DNA of 64,000 nucleotides from Arcuatula senhousia (lineage: Eukaryota > Mollusca > Bivalvia > Mytilida > Mytilidae). Under the pieces are notes generated by a model. That model worked only from the letters and a program-made list of their open reading frames with translations. It was not told the DNA's origin and searched no databases. Positions 24,757 to 36,782 of this stretch are shown here, piece after piece. Numbering within the stretch: position 1 is the first letter of the stretch; each line of letters opens with the position of its first letter. The stretch covers positions 3,195,001-3,259,000 of the forward strand of contig OZ020305.1 in the NCBI GenBank assembly GCA_963971305.1. Reading direction: 5' to 3'. The translations under genes and the position numbers were made by a program.

Positions 24757-25278
24757 TAGGTAACCCGTGCGGGTTCCGGGTGGCGAATAGGCCCGCAGCA
24801 GCCCTAAGCTTGTCGGTAAAAGTCCACTAAAGAGCGCTCAGAAACCTGACATCGGGTCAGGCCGCTTTGCCCACAAAGCGACTGGGATGTGTGCTCCAGG
24901 TGGTTGAATGGGGCAGCCCTGACATCGAGAGATGCGGGGTCGTCAGGCGATAATGCGGAAAACCTGACTGCAAACCATAGTGGTGCACCGTGTTGGGAAA
25001 AATGTCACGTTCCTCGCACGTTAAAGAACCCTGCTGCAGGTGTCGGTAAGAGTAGGACCCGTAGGATCCCCATGCAGGAGGCTAAATTTCCCATCCCTAC
25101 CCATCACTCCTTTTTCCAGTGGCAGTCAAAACTCTCCTACCCGATTGGCCTTGTGTCCCCTTTTCCTCCACTTCATCACCATTTCATGTTCATTGTATCA
25201 CCACTTTCATGTTCATCTCCCGGATATAGCCGAAATCGTGCTGCTTGGGAGTAAAGCAATAACTAACTAACTAACTAA
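24757..25278 (+). mobile_element. Family A SINE-like element, copy 2
   Basis: A near-full copy from ACCCGTGCGGGTTCCGGG to the (AACT)n tail (aactaactaactaat). It is very similar to 87-598 and 59275-59792. I could not find a target-site duplication, so the flanks may have decayed or rearranged. Confidence 0.75.
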
Positions 25279-25458
25279 TCTTCACATTTGTGATGATGTA
25301 TAACAAAATATTTTGAAAAGCTATACAACTTCTATATATTAAGCTTACTCACCCCCCATTCGTTGTTTAATATCTATAGTGGACCCCATTGTGCCTACTC
25401 TGATCCATCTATACAAAGGAGTCTATACATGTATGTGCCAAGGTACTAGTAATACATA

Positions 25459-25637
25459 CAGTCAAACCTGCCTTAGCAGCCACCTCTATTAAGCAATCAC
25501 TTGTCTTATACAGCCACATATTTTTGTCCCTTTCTATAATGAAATCAGCATAAATGAACCTGAATTAAGCAGTCACCTGTCTTAAGTGGCCACTTTTTTC
25601 ACGTCCCAAGCGTGACCTCTTAAAACAGGTTTGACTG
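25459..25637. mobile_element. pogo/Tigger-like MITE
   Basis: Perfect 12-bp inverted ends CAGTCAAACCTG / CAGGTTTGACTG, each next to TA (25457-25458, 25638-25639), around a 179-bp non-coding body. These ends are typical of small pogo/Tigger-derived MITEs found widely in animals. Confidence 0.8.
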
Positions 25638-25639
25638 TA

Positions 25640-26280
25640 TTTCCATACACTGGACAACCCTCTTTCGTGAATGGTGCAAGAGATCCGGAACAATGGTCCG
25701 TAAATTGTTCACCCCAACGTCTTGGAATAACGTGTAAGCGACTTAACCATATGTTCTCGGACTATTCACCACAGCCTTTTTTGATATTTTGCATGCAACA
25801 TCAATAACTGTGTGAGATATCCCAGAAGGCGCTATTCATCTGATTTCTTTGTCGACTTAGTTTTTTAGGTTTTTTTAAAAATATCTATACATGTATAAAG
25901 TCAGCAAAACTACAATCTTTTCGGATATGAATATGTAAGTGTCTTATTTTGTCTGATCTCGATAGAAATAGCGCTTGAAGTAGTTGCAGTTTAAACCAAT
26001 TTGTGAAAATACATGTATATAAATATATGTTGTAATTTTGATTTCAAAGCTGCTGGCTAGAGGTGACTCTTTTATTATAATCATATATCGCTCTACTCAT
26101 GTTACTTAGCAAATTACAAAATTAATAAAAGTACTCTAGCTATATGACCCTGAGTTATAAAGCTAGAAAATCATTAGTTGGAGAGCAGCATAATCATACT
26201 CTGTCCTTTACCAATCATTGATTCCGCTTTGCACAACTTGTATGTGTGAATACGTAAGTTGCAATATTATATATAGCTTA
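25640..26280. other. No gene recognised
   Basis: AT-rich unassigned sequence. Confidence 0.3.
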
Positions 26281-26284
26281 TAGA

Positions 26285-26480
26285 AGAAACAGAGGTATCA
26301 ACAAGGCATCTGAATGTCAAAAGACCGAAAACGCAAAGACAAAACCAGTAATCACCAACGAAAACAGCACGAAGAAACCACAAACACAAAAAACAAAAAA
26401 ACGAGTAGCAATAAACAACATCAACCAGAGTAAACTCAGGTGATCCGTAAGGATAAGCAGTCTCTACTCGCTAGAGCACA
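26285..26480 (-). mobile_element. PLE-1 3'-end fragment
   Basis: Minus-strand copy of the untranslated end, starting (3' end) at gaaacagaggtatcaacaag and running back to tgagtttactctggttg. No protein part. Confidence 0.65.
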
Positions 26481-26499
26481 CCTGGTTCTAATGGTCAAT

Positions 26500-26880
26500 T
26501 TAGTGTATCATATCTAAGAAGGCGGTAAAATGAAATAAATATTAACAGGATGATAGAATGAACATAAAATGATGATGTAAATATGGGGTTGGGTTTGGAA
26601 GCAAAGGGAGTGTAAATTGTGAAGACCACTGGAAAAATGGCAGGTTGGTTTTGTCTGAGAAATGACCTACATAACGGTCCACGAATAGATATTTTCAAAT
26701 TGAATGTAGCGTGGCACTCTCGACACACGTTGGCAAACTATGGTCAGTTGTCAGGCTTTCCGTGTGATAGACATGAAAACCTCCGCGACTGTGGGCCACC
26801 ATATGATACACACATTGTTCGCTTTATAGTCGTCTCTTGCGACAAGCAATAGGCCATGGTGCGGGCCGATTCTCACCAGA
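26500..26880 (-). mobile_element. Family B copy, diverged
   Basis: Shares the order of blocks with the copy at 22345/24282: tgaacataaaatgatgatg, agaccactggaaaaatgg, cgacacacgttggcaaacta and cgacaagcaataggcc. It is heavily mutated, and the tail is not recognisable. Confidence 0.5.
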
Positions 26881-26889
26881 TCTCCACGC

Positions 26890-27840
26890 GGATATCCACC
26901 TTGGTACTTTGTGTTTAAAAGGACTGAAAATCAAGCACCTTCCGAATAAAGTTTATGTGTAAGTAATGGTCGTTCAAGACTATTTCGACTGTGCTATTTG
27001 ATATTTTACAGTTTCCTTTGAGACAACTTAGTGAACAAGATTTGAACCATTTTTAGCCCTATCTATTCTAATGTCAGTGTAAATCACAGACACCTTATGT
27101 TTTATACCTTTTCCAAGATATAAAACATGCTACTTTTTTGCGTCAATAAAATTCCAAATTATAACTATAGAGCTCCCAAAACAATGCACATGTTCCTTAT
27201 TTGTTTTGTATGTTTATTCTGACGGAATTTTCTTTTGAAGTGTGATAATGAAGTCATTGTAATATTTCATAACCAGCAAAATAGACAAGGATAACTTCAC
27301 TTCAAGCACCAAAAACCCAATAAATCCATGTCGGACAATTAGTTAGGTACCTCACTGACGTCTTGGGTTCCCATAAGAAATAACTCAGCGTGTTATATTC
27401 TCTTCTTTAATTTGACTCTGATGGTAATGATTGGAATTAAGAGTACGTAGCACCTAGAAGTTATTTCACTGCAACAATAAAATAATAACTTGAAGCTAAA
27501 TAAATAGACAATAATGAGGTGCGAACATAAATTCTGTATGTGCAGGCAGCATTGTCAATTATAAAACAATTGGATTGGCAAAAACTGGGCAATAAATACA
27601 AGACTTGAAGTATTTGAATTATGAGGAACTGAATCATTTGCTAGGAAAAATAAAACATATTTATATGTTTAAAACAATAAACTTTAGCTTTTAAGAACAC
27701 CTACAGCTGATCGACGTAAAACCAGTACTAAAACTGTGTTTTCTTAAGAAATTTTAAGAAATGTGCAGAAAATATTGTTTAATTTATAGAGAGGGAACAG
27801 AAAAATTTACATTCTGTCTATAAAAAAAAAGTTTCAAAAA
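26890..27840. other. No gene recognised
   Basis: AT-rich unassigned sequence. The start matches no repeat family seen here. Confidence 0.3.
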
Positions 27841-27869
27841 AATTTGAAACTCTACGGTGGCAGAATATC

Positions 27870-28262
27870 TCGTTCCCTCAAGATAACATCACGTTCCCTC
27901 AAGATAAAAACGCGTTCCCTCAAGATAATTATCGCGTTCCCTCAAAATAGTTATCACGTTCCCTCAAGATCAATATCGCGTTCCCTCAAGAATATGAAAG
28001 AACATGATGTTATCTTGAGGGAACGCGATAATGATCTTGAGGGAACGTGGTGTTATCTTGAGGAAACGCGATGTTATCTTGAGGAAACGAGATAATTATC
28101 TTGAGGTAACGAGAAAATTATCTTGGGGAAACGAGATAATTGTCTTGATGGATCGTAATAATTATTTTGAGGGAACGCGTTTTTATCTTAAGAGAACGTG
28201 ATGTTTTCTTGAGGGAACAAGATAAATATCTTGAGGGGACGCAATAACTATCTTATTTTTTC
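27870..28262. repeat. Inverted tandem array of a 22-24 bp unit
   Basis: Six units of roughly CGTTCCCTCAAGATAATTAT in forward orientation are followed, after a short spacer, by about ten units in inverse orientation (TTATCTTGAGGGAACG). Later units are progressively degenerate. The whole block can fold back on itself. Confidence 0.85.
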
Positions 28263-28681
28263 TCACTTTTTGGACAGGACAGTTCCTATTTTTAGCGGTG
28301 TGAGATTTTTCTGTGAGATTTTTCTGTCTCACACCACCCCATGTGAGATAGCCTCGTGCAGTTTCCCGTTTATCGCTATGAAGTTTTCCGATCAGAATAA
28401 AAAGTAAAGTTCAAACGTGTTATTATTATTTTAACACCGTATATATACCTACACTTAAAATAATAAAAAAAAACCGAACCCTTTGCCCTTCACATGTTAC
28501 TTTTATACACAAATACACAAATTAACAAAAATTACGTACTTCAAAATAACGGAACTAATTACAAATTTCGAACAATTTGACCATTTTGTATGAGAGAATC
28601 GTAACGTGTTGTTAATTCCAATGTATCTAAACGTTTTTTTTTTTTTCTGACTTAAAGAGTATACTACAATACTTTGCCAAA

Positions 28682-29558
28682 GTTAATTGTGCACCTTTGC
28701 TTGCTGATTTGTTTCTTCATTCATATGAAGCAGACTTCTTGCAATCTCTTCTAGACAAAAAAGACCGTAGACTAGCTCTCTCTTTCAACCTCACCATCCG
28801 TTATATTGATGATGTCCTTTCACTAAACAATTCTCGATTTGGTGACTTTCTCCATCTCATATATCCACAGGAGCTTGAGATAAAGGACACAACGGATTCT
28901 AGGAAGTCTGCTTCATATTTAGATCTACATCTCGAAATTGACTCTCAGTGAAGACTTTCAACAAGGCTCTATGACAAACGTGATGACTTCAACTTTCCAA
29001 TCGTCAACTTCCCCTTCTTGTGTAGCAACATTCCGTCCGCTCCAGCTTATGGAGTTTACGTATCTCAATTGCTTCGCTACTCCAGAGCGTGCGGGACTTA
29101 CATCGATTTCCTTAGCAGAGCAACACGTCTTACGCAAAAATTGCTCACACAGGGTTATGTTGCTCCTCGGTTGCTGTCTTCACTCAAAAAATTTTACGGA
29201 AGACATCATGCACTTATAGACAAATATGGGATTTCGATCTCTCAGATGAGTGCAGATGTTGGTTTGTCATAGGGTGTTGTTTTGTCTTCCTTTACCGGAT
29301 TTGACACGCTGAATGGACTATTGGCAACACGATGGGTGTGTTATAGCAAGCAGGAACAGCTTACTCTTCCGGAGCACCTGAGTTCACTCTTGTTTCGACT
29401 AGAGTTCGCGTTGTTGATTGATATTCAGTTGTTTTGTGTTTCCATGTTTTACATGTTGTCTGTTTTTGTCCCGTTCTTGTTGGTGTTTACTGGTTTTGTC
29501 TCTGCCCTTTCGGACTTTTGATATTAGGATACCCCATTGGTACCTCTGCTTCTTTCAA
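28682..29558 (+). pseudogene. PLE-1 reverse transcriptase, 5'-truncated, nonsense-mutated
   Basis: The frame begins mid-domain (NCAPLLADLFLHSYEADFLQ), passes through the catalytic YIDDVL motif at about 28803-28820 and then SFLDLHLE-type residues. It meets an in-frame TGA at 28949-28951, where a single base change would explain the stop. The same frame then resumes (YDKRDDFNFPIVNFPFLCSN, APAYGVYVSQLLRYSRACG, FYGRHHALIDKYGIS) to a natural stop at about 29270. Penelope-like elements copy RNA into DNA at chromosome ends and nicks; this copy is inactive. It ends with the family terminus CCCCATTGGTACCTCTGCTT. The truncation and the fixed 3' end define the PLE-1 pattern here. Confidence 0.85.
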
Positions 29559-29722
29559 ACTTTCATTGTCTTTATTACAGCGCAATAATATACACACCAA
29601 CTGTGCAACGGTCGCATTCCAACGTCACATATTCATACGCTATGTTTTGTAAACAAATCCACGTTGTACAATTTACGGGTTTAGTGAGAAAAATAATCAA
29701 ACACCGATGATTATGGCAAGAT

Positions 29723-29872
29723 AAGGAAATCTCCGACACCCCGAGGGTAAGATTTCAAGTCTGCAACGAGGCTCTCTCCGACACCCTTGGGTAAGATTTC
29801 TTTACATCTGCAACTCGGCAGAGCCTCGTTGCAGACTTGAAATCTTACCCTTGGGGTGTCGGAGATTTCCTT
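29723..29872. repeat. Near-perfect 53-bp hairpin with a third copy in its loop
   Basis: The arm 29723-29775 (aaggaaatctccgacacccc...) is matched on the other strand by 29820-29872 with a single mismatch. The 44-base loop contains a further, slightly diverged forward copy (ctccgacacccttgggtaag). Close arm identity implies recent formation or ongoing gene conversion. Confidence 0.8.
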
Positions 29873-29979
29873 ACCGGTGTTAGATTCTTATAATCTTGAG
29901 AGAACGGGATGGTATCACAAGGGAACGTGATATTATTTTTTCTCATGGCCGCATTCTGCCACCGTAAAACTCTGTATGA

Positions 29980-30405
29980 TCCCAAAAGAAGCACAGAATA
30001 ACCAATGAGGCATTTACATGTTCGTAAAAAAAGACAAAACCAGTTTACACAATAACAGCACAAGTTTACAAAACACATACAAAAACTGAGCTTCGATCAG
30101 TCGACATGATTTACTAGAAGTATATGTGTTTGAAACTATAACTTAGCTTTTTAAAGATTACCTACAGTTAATCGACGTTAAACCAGTACTAAAGTTGTGT
30201 TTTCGTCGGATATTATATGAAATAATAATTATTGTATGATATTTACAAAATATCAAAAAAATATCTTTGAAATTCGCTATGAGCATGTTTTATATTAATG
30301 CCCCCCCCAAAAAAATGACAAAAAAAAGCAAAGATTCAGTGTAAAAGTCCGGAAAAAAACAGACTAGAACTGTTAAAAAAATATAGCATCACAAAAACCA
30401 GTAAA
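29980..30405. other. No gene recognised
   Basis: AT-rich. No supported exon. Confidence 0.3.
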
Positions 30406-30410
30406 ACAAA

Positions 30411-30555
30411 ATACATACTAAGTATAATTGTGTTAAAATACATACATAAGTATAATTGTGATAAAATACATACATAAGGATAATTGTGTTAAAATACATA
30501 CATAAGTATAATTGTGTTAAAATACATACATAAGTATAATTGTGTTAAAATGCCA
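30411..30555. repeat. 28-bp minisatellite
   Basis: About five copies of a 28-bp unit, TGTTAAAATACATACATAAG plus TATAATTG, with only two or three point differences between copies. Confidence 0.9.
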
Positions 30556-30559
30556 ACAC

Positions 30560-33060
30560 AGCAAGACAGGGGCCGCCAAAAATCACATCGGATAGTAATT
30601 CATTCTAATCAGTATCTCTACATATACCCAGAAATCAAATTTCATTGAAATCAGACAAAGTTCAATAGTTATGGGGGAGTATGTAGTGAATAAATAGTGG
30701 CCCTCTTGCATGTCTTGTAATTGGAAAAGTGGATTTCACACTTCTGAGAGACCCCTTCCACCTCAGCAAGTAGTCTCTTGGTTGTTTACATCATTTTCTC
30801 AAAATGTGTCGGACAAGTGAATGATCAAGAAAGGAAAAGATACTGTGTAAATACAAAATGATTCCATGAAATAGCAGACCAAAAATATAAGACATCTGCA
30901 TAGTAGACAAATCAAAGCTAGATAAAGGCATTTTGAAAGAAGAAGCAGGTTGAATAAGGTTGTGTGGTTCTACAATTCTTTCTTCTATTTGTGAGGAAAC
31001 CAAGAAAGCTTATGAGACTTTATATATGCCTCAGTATCTTACAAAGTAACATATTCAAAAAGCACATGTTTAATATCTATCATATTTATGTTTTTAGTTA
31101 TTCGGTAACATATAACATGTTCTTGTTACATGTAGAAACGGTATCATATGAAATGAAAAGTTACTGCAGAAAATGGTATTAAACAGTACTGGATTGATTA
31201 TATACCGTCATACTAGAACCAAAAGCATGGCCGAATGACAGACACGAAAAACAAAGGTCAATCTGGGGTTAAAATGTGAAAATTTACTCCATCGTTTATC
31301 TTTTCCTCCTTATATAAAAAGAAACACGAATCGGTGTCAACTAAACGATCAACATTTACGTGTATTGTAGTGCCGTTTTACTACATACTGTTTTACTTTT
31401 CAACTATTAAATTTGTTTAGCCTGCTTTTATTGTGTTTTGTCGCAAACTGCAAGTGCGTTTAATAGATAAGCTCAAAGATGATTACTTTATTTATCAATT
31501 CCGCCTCTTAGCTTCAGTAAATTTTTGAAAAACTTTGAAAAAGAAAGTTAGAATAAAGAAAAACATTCCAACATACCGGAAAGAGATGTGTTCAACCTAT
31601 AATATTGATCCAACTAGCATCAAGAAACTTGTTTGTTATGGAAAGTACCGAACGAATTATAGCATGGAAATAAAACATAATTAATTCTTAATAAAATGTT
31701 TATTTTCTGTTAACTGTCATCAATACATTTACAAATTCATTTGATTGCTAGTAAAGAGAATCTCACCCTTCTTAAAAATTGCATTAAAAAGCAGAAAATA
31801 TTCGTGCAGCGCCCGTTTATGACTGTTTTATGACTTTGTCTGACGGATACATATCCTTTATTTAACAATAACAACTCTTAAAATGGAATTCGCGTAAAAA
31901 CTAGTTGTTTTTCTCGTTATATCGCTAAAGAGAGGCAATAAGAAAATAATTTTCGTGTAAATTTCAACATTTTATGACAAATTAAAAGCCGAAATTGTAA
32001 TAATTTCGAAGCGACAATCATAAAGCCATCGAGTATTTAATATCATTAAATGATTTTTATCAGAGCTTTTGAAATGCTACCATTTTTCTTAGGTTCGTGG
32101 AACAATAATTCAAAACCCACATTTATACCTGCTCAAAAAGGTCGTGAAATGTAGTCGTAAAAATTTTAAGATCAAAGACCTATTCGATGAAAATGCAAGA
32201 GTTCCCCTATAATGAATATTAATTGTAAACATTTAAGGCCCGTTAACAATCTCTGACGAGTTTAACTGTCGGTATTACTGTACGAAATGAAGGGAAATAA
32301 TGTCTTGGCAATATGAGCTCCGTAATCTATAAGGCATAAATCCCAGTCTTTAATACTTCACTAACTGGTGTATATTTTCACAGGGAAACCTGAACGCACA
32401 ATAAAAAACCGTTTTTGACATTTAACAACCGGTGCTATTCCGTATCAAGAACCGGGTGCAAGTTTGATCTGTATATAACCAAGCGTGGTCACTGATAGGG
32501 GTGTAAATACCAACATAATGCCCCTTTGTGCAATTTTGACATGCAATTATTTTGCCCTTTTGTTGCGCCACTGAATAGACGTTAGGAAATGCGTTCGGCC
32601 ATCTGACGCGTAGTTTATGCATAACGTTAACACACCTTTGAAGTGGAGGGTGATAAATGCATTTGGGCGTGGCTGACCATTGCTAATATCATAGAAAACC
32701 AATTAGCCTTTTATAGCATTATGGCCCTTTCTTTGATACTGGTCATTTCTATAGCATAACGGGTTAATAAATTGTAAATTACACAGTAGCGCTATCTTAG
32801 AGCTGGTATCCAATTACATTTCTCGTTACTGCATACAATGTACGCTTTATTATCTAACTGACCATTGGTCTTTTCGGGTGAAACTTTTGTAAGCAGTGTG
32901 TTGATAGATATGATGTTTTGTCCAATAATTGATTGCTTTCTTAAAAGAATCTTCCTGGTGATTGTATATATTCTGTCTTTCCTTGAAAAAAAAGATTGAT
33001 AATATTTTAATGTGTTACTTTTTAATAAAGAATGGTTCAAAAGAAGAGTGGTTATAAAAA
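30560..33060. other. No gene recognised
   Basis: AT-rich. A 66-codon minus-strand frame at 32422-32622 (with NCTKGHYVGIYTP) sits in a GC-richer patch but lacks splice context. Not called. Confidence 0.3.
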
Positions 33061-33074
33061 CAAACTAGAATGGC

Positions 33075-33955
33075 GGTCTTCCATGGAAGACGTACGTCGC
33101 CTGCGTCTTAAAACTTTCGGTAAACAGGAAGTAGCAATGTTTCCGGTATAAAATTGCTTTACACCTTAAAAAACTACGGGATGAAGCTACATTCCAAATA
33201 TCAAGAGGCTGTGGCATGAAGTTGCCCGGAAAACTGCGATGAAAATTTTGCATATATATGGTCATACATGTAATACATAAAAACTTAAGTGTACGGTAAA
33301 CAGGAAGTAGCAATGATTCGGGCATAATCGCTTTACACCTTAAAATACTATGAAATGAAGCTACATTGCAAATATCAAGAAGCTGTGGCATTTAGTTACC
33401 CAGAAAACTGTGACGAAAATTTTGCTTATATATGGTCATGATATATAAAAACTTAAATATCTTCCAGAATTCCGACCAATACCTCCCCGTGGTGGAAGAT
33501 GGACCCTGCTCCAGCGATAACAAAGGATACTCTGGAGCAGCTAACACTGGCGGTGGTGTGTCATGAGCTGGACAACCCATGGCACATAGCGAGTCTTAAA
33601 AAGTCGCTGCAGAGGCTTTTTAGCCTATAATCACGACTATAAAAACCCACCAGTCGAATCTTAAGTATCCGGTTAACAGGAAGTAGCAATGGCTCGGGCA
33701 TAAAATCGCTTTACACCTTAAAGTACTATGAAATGAAGCTACATGCCAAATATCAAAATCGCTTTACACCTTATACATGTAGTACTATATGGGATGAAGC
33801 TACATGCCAAATATCAAGAGGCTGTACATGAGGCATGCAGTTGCCTGGAAAACTATGACGAAATTTATTGTCACTCCACAGGACGACGACGCAAGACAAC
33901 GGATGGTGCCAAAGTAACCCCTCTATATGTCGCTTCTGCAACACGATAAGGCGAC
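33075..33955. mobile_element. Pearl-like tandem-core element, unit about 176-188 bp
   Basis: Units start at about 33121, 33297 and 33673, each reading aaacaggaagtagcaatg, then gctttacacctta, then gaagctacat. A partial internal duplication lies at 33743-33810. The right end carries an ACG-rich tract (aggacgacgacgcaagacaa). Tandem cores of 160-190 bp next to an ACG/ACGG microsatellite are the hallmark of pearl/Helitron-like non-autonomous elements of bivalves. A GC-richer 180-bp block at 33461-33640 breaks the array. Confidence 0.6.
33461..33640 (+). other. GC-rich insert with a roughly 55-codon open frame
   Basis: Placed between two monomers of the tandem array. One plus frame reads through PWWKMDPAPAITKDTLEQ and VVCHELDNPWHIASLKKS to TAA at about 33629. 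I do not recognise it. It could be a relic of an inserted coding sequence. Confidence 0.25.
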
Positions 33956-33964
33956 AAAAAATGA

Positions 33965-35790
33965 ATTTGCTGATATTATGTCACTTTTAAAACACAACCT
34001 TCTGGTCTGGTTTCACCACAGTTCATTTAATATATTCATCCTTTTGGTATTTTCAAAACAACTGAAATCTGAGTAAAACACAATATTTTTGGAAATAATA
34101 CTAGCAAGTCTTCGTTGATGGAACAAAGATATATAAACAAAAAAGCCTAAATATATAATGATCTTAGTCTAACTGTCGGTTCAGCTTCGGCATATTTGGG
34201 TTTTATTGTTCTAAGCTCCCTATATTTACACTTTATGTGTTTTGATAGAGCCAATAGACGACAAGCGAGTCAGGAGTGGTGAATGTTTATCGTCTGTTTA
34301 AACGTGCATTGTTATTTGTTTGAATGTCCTTTAGATATATCGTGGCTTTTACCTATTCAGTATACAGAAGTACAGCCCCTTTCTTTTTATTAAATTTTAT
34401 TAGATCACTTGCTCATATTTTAACCAAATCACATTAGCTCTGTGTGGTCTAGGAGTAGAATTTCTTAACGATTTCATTATTATTTATTATGAGATATTAC
34501 ACTAATAGGCAACACTTATTACTCTTTACCTTTTTAATAACTACCATTAATTTCATTTTTTTTTTCATTTACTGTAAAGTTGCTATACGACAAGAGAAAA
34601 GTTAAAGTCATCAAGTATGGAAACATATATCAACTGAAACATTTCGGAACACACTTTAATGTCTACGACCGTCTCTGCTGGTGGCGGGCTAATTAATTCT
34701 CATTTGAAAACAGTCCTCAATTGTGATTCTGATATACCGACATAAATTTACAGCTCAAATATGCTAACATTATACCCGTTTGCAAAATATTCATTATTTA
34801 CGATCTCTTACGAACGCCTTGGTAGGTTTGATAAAATTGTTTCTGTTTTATTACCTCGTATTTTTGAAGCAATCAAGATGGTTGACACCATATCAGAGTT
34901 AAAATCTCCTAACCTTTATTATTCCACCCGTTCAACTGTGACCCTTTGATGTCACATGCAATGACAGCCTCGGTTTCAGTTTTAATCTTATCATATTTTA
35001 TGGCTAATGGATGACGCTTATTTCATAAGATAAGAATTTACTGGAACTGTTTACGATGGAACATTAATTTCATAGAATGCCGAATTCAATTAACGATAAT
35101 TAAAGCGTCACCTGTTCTCGGCGACAAAAATTACAACAGCACAAATTATTAATATATACAACAAAGACTGTTTCTTATGATATCATAATTTTGATGTAGT
35201 TATGGCTATTTTCTTATTACATATTCTCTGGTTTCGCCCCTTAAAGTGACAAGGTTGAATCCATGTCATATTTCACAAAGTTTACGATTCGGTGCAACAT
35301 TTATTACAGGGTAATTATTTTGAAATTATATTATCATTGGTAACATAAGACGAAAAACGATGAGTTGTAAATATTTTTTAACTGCTGTCTTTTCTACTGA
35401 AAAGATAATTAATATTTAAAAGCAGAATACAAGTGACAGAATAAGTTTATATTAGGAATACGTATATTTAAATGCAACTTTATCCTCATAATTGAGGAAT
35501 ATAAAATAAAATACGATCTTGACATTAGAGATAGACACTGCCGAATATTTCATTTTGTATTTTTTCATTTATGTAACCTTGCAACTGCCATACAAGTTAG
35601 TGCATTTTTTTTTAATTCTACGAGTAACTCAGGGGTACAGGCTATCGGTTTTCGACGGTGAGAGAATGGCAGTTTTAGGACTTTCATTAATTAGAATATC
35701 AGAAATACAGCCAATGAAAATGAATACAAACATTCTAAATTGGTCTTCAAATAAGTTTTTAAAGTAAAGCTTAACCATTTAAACAAAATT
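33965..35790. other. No gene recognised
   Basis: AT-rich. No supported exon or repeat. Confidence 0.3.
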
Positions 35791-35794
35791 ATGT

Positions 35795-36187
35795 TACTCC
35801 TCGATAATTGTCTTCGCTCATAGACACTCATCGATTATTGTCTTCGCTCATAGACAAACTTGAGGTCTTTCTCTCAGATAAGTACAAATGTCATGTGGTT
35901 TTGTTAGTTCCTCTTTTACCAAATTTGACACGACAAATTGACCGCTAGCACCGCGACAGGTGCGTTGCATCAATATGGAACTACTTACCCTTCCGGAGCG
36001 CCTGGAGGGAGTTCACCCTCGTAACGACTTGAGTTTGCGTTGTTCAATGTTATTCGGGTTGTTTTTTGTGAGTTGTTTTGTGTTCTGTTTCGTCGTGCTG
36101 CAAACGTTCGCATCGAAAGAATATGTTTTTGCCCCTTTGGACCTTCGAATTCCCCATTGGAACTTATGTACCTCTGTGCTCCTTACG
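35795..36187 (+). mobile_element. PLE-1 3' fragment
   Basis: Decayed end of the reverse transcriptase (two copies of attgtcttcgctcatagaca close together), then the untranslated end (ttccggagcgcctggaggga) to ccccattggaacttatgtac. Confidence 0.65.
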
Positions 36188-36235
36188 GGGCCCGGGTGGC
36201 GAATAGACCCACAGCAGAGCCTAGCTTGTCGTAAT
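36188..36235 (+). mobile_element. Family A 5'-end stub
   Basis: cggggcccgggtggcgaata and the next 28 bases match the first part of the copy at 59275, then the similarity stops. It is an isolated 5' piece abutting the PLE-1 end. Confidence 0.5.
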
Positions 36236-36453
36236 ACGATTCGACCAATCTTAGTACAAGGGAAAATAGGGCGATTTTAACACTTTGAAGTCTACATGTA
36301 ACAATCTGAAAGTATATAACAACAAAATTTCAAAAATATACAGTAAAACGTTAACTCCTGTCAGACAAGTCTGACGACACGTTTTGTGAGTATACCTTTG
36401 ATTTGAATTTTCTATCAAGGATATTATATATTCTTTCAAACACTTGGTTAAAT

Positions 36454-36782
36454 TAGTTAGTTAGGTATTGCTTTACTCCCAAACAGCGCGATTTCGGCTT
36501 TATCCGGGAGATGAACATGAAGAGGCTGATACAATGAAAATGAAATGATGATGAAGTGGAGGAAAGGGGGAGACAAGGCCAATAAGGCCAATCGGTCTGC
36601 CACTGGATAAAGGATTGATGGGCAGGGACAGTAAATTTAGCTTCCTGTATGGGGATCCCTCGGGTCCTACTCTGGCTTACCGAGATCTGCAGAAGTGTTC
36701 TTTAAAGTGCGAGGAACGTGACATATTTCCTAACACAGTGCACCACTATGGTTTGCAGTAAGGTTTTCTGTAGTTGCCGGGC
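36454..36782 (-). mobile_element. Family A copy 3, tail-side half (interrupted)
   Basis: Runs from the (TTAG)n tail through tatccgggagatgaacatga to ggttttctgtagttgccggg, where the next element begins. It resumes at 37297. A degenerate 14-bp target duplication, acacttggttaaat and acactgggtttaaa (11/14), flanks the whole at 36440-36453 and 37488-37501. This copy is older than copy 1. Confidence 0.7.

Larger units (their letters stand above)
27845..29975. mobile_element. 2.1-kb inverted-repeat element with GTTCCCTCAAGATAA arrays, carrying a PLE-1 insertion
   Basis: The left end (aaactctacggtggcagaat) is mirrored at about 29955-29975 (attctgccaccgtaaaactc). Inside the left end, GTTCCCTCAAGATAA-type units run forward from about 27870 to 27990 and then inverted to about 28260. 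The right end carries two more degenerate units (29895-29930). Between lie AT-rich filler, a 5'-truncated PLE-1 (28682-29558) and a strong hairpin (29723-29872). No target duplication was identified. No transposase is visible. Confidence 0.65.

Noticed and set aside
27870..28262. A CRISPR-like array of short repeats.
   Set aside because: Repeats switch orientation, there are no unique spacers of constant length, and the context is eukaryotic transposon DNA.
32422..32622. 66-codon minus-strand frame with NCTKGHYVGIYTP, reminiscent of a laminin-EGF turn.
   Set aside because: Only two cysteines are placed plausibly and there are no splice signals.
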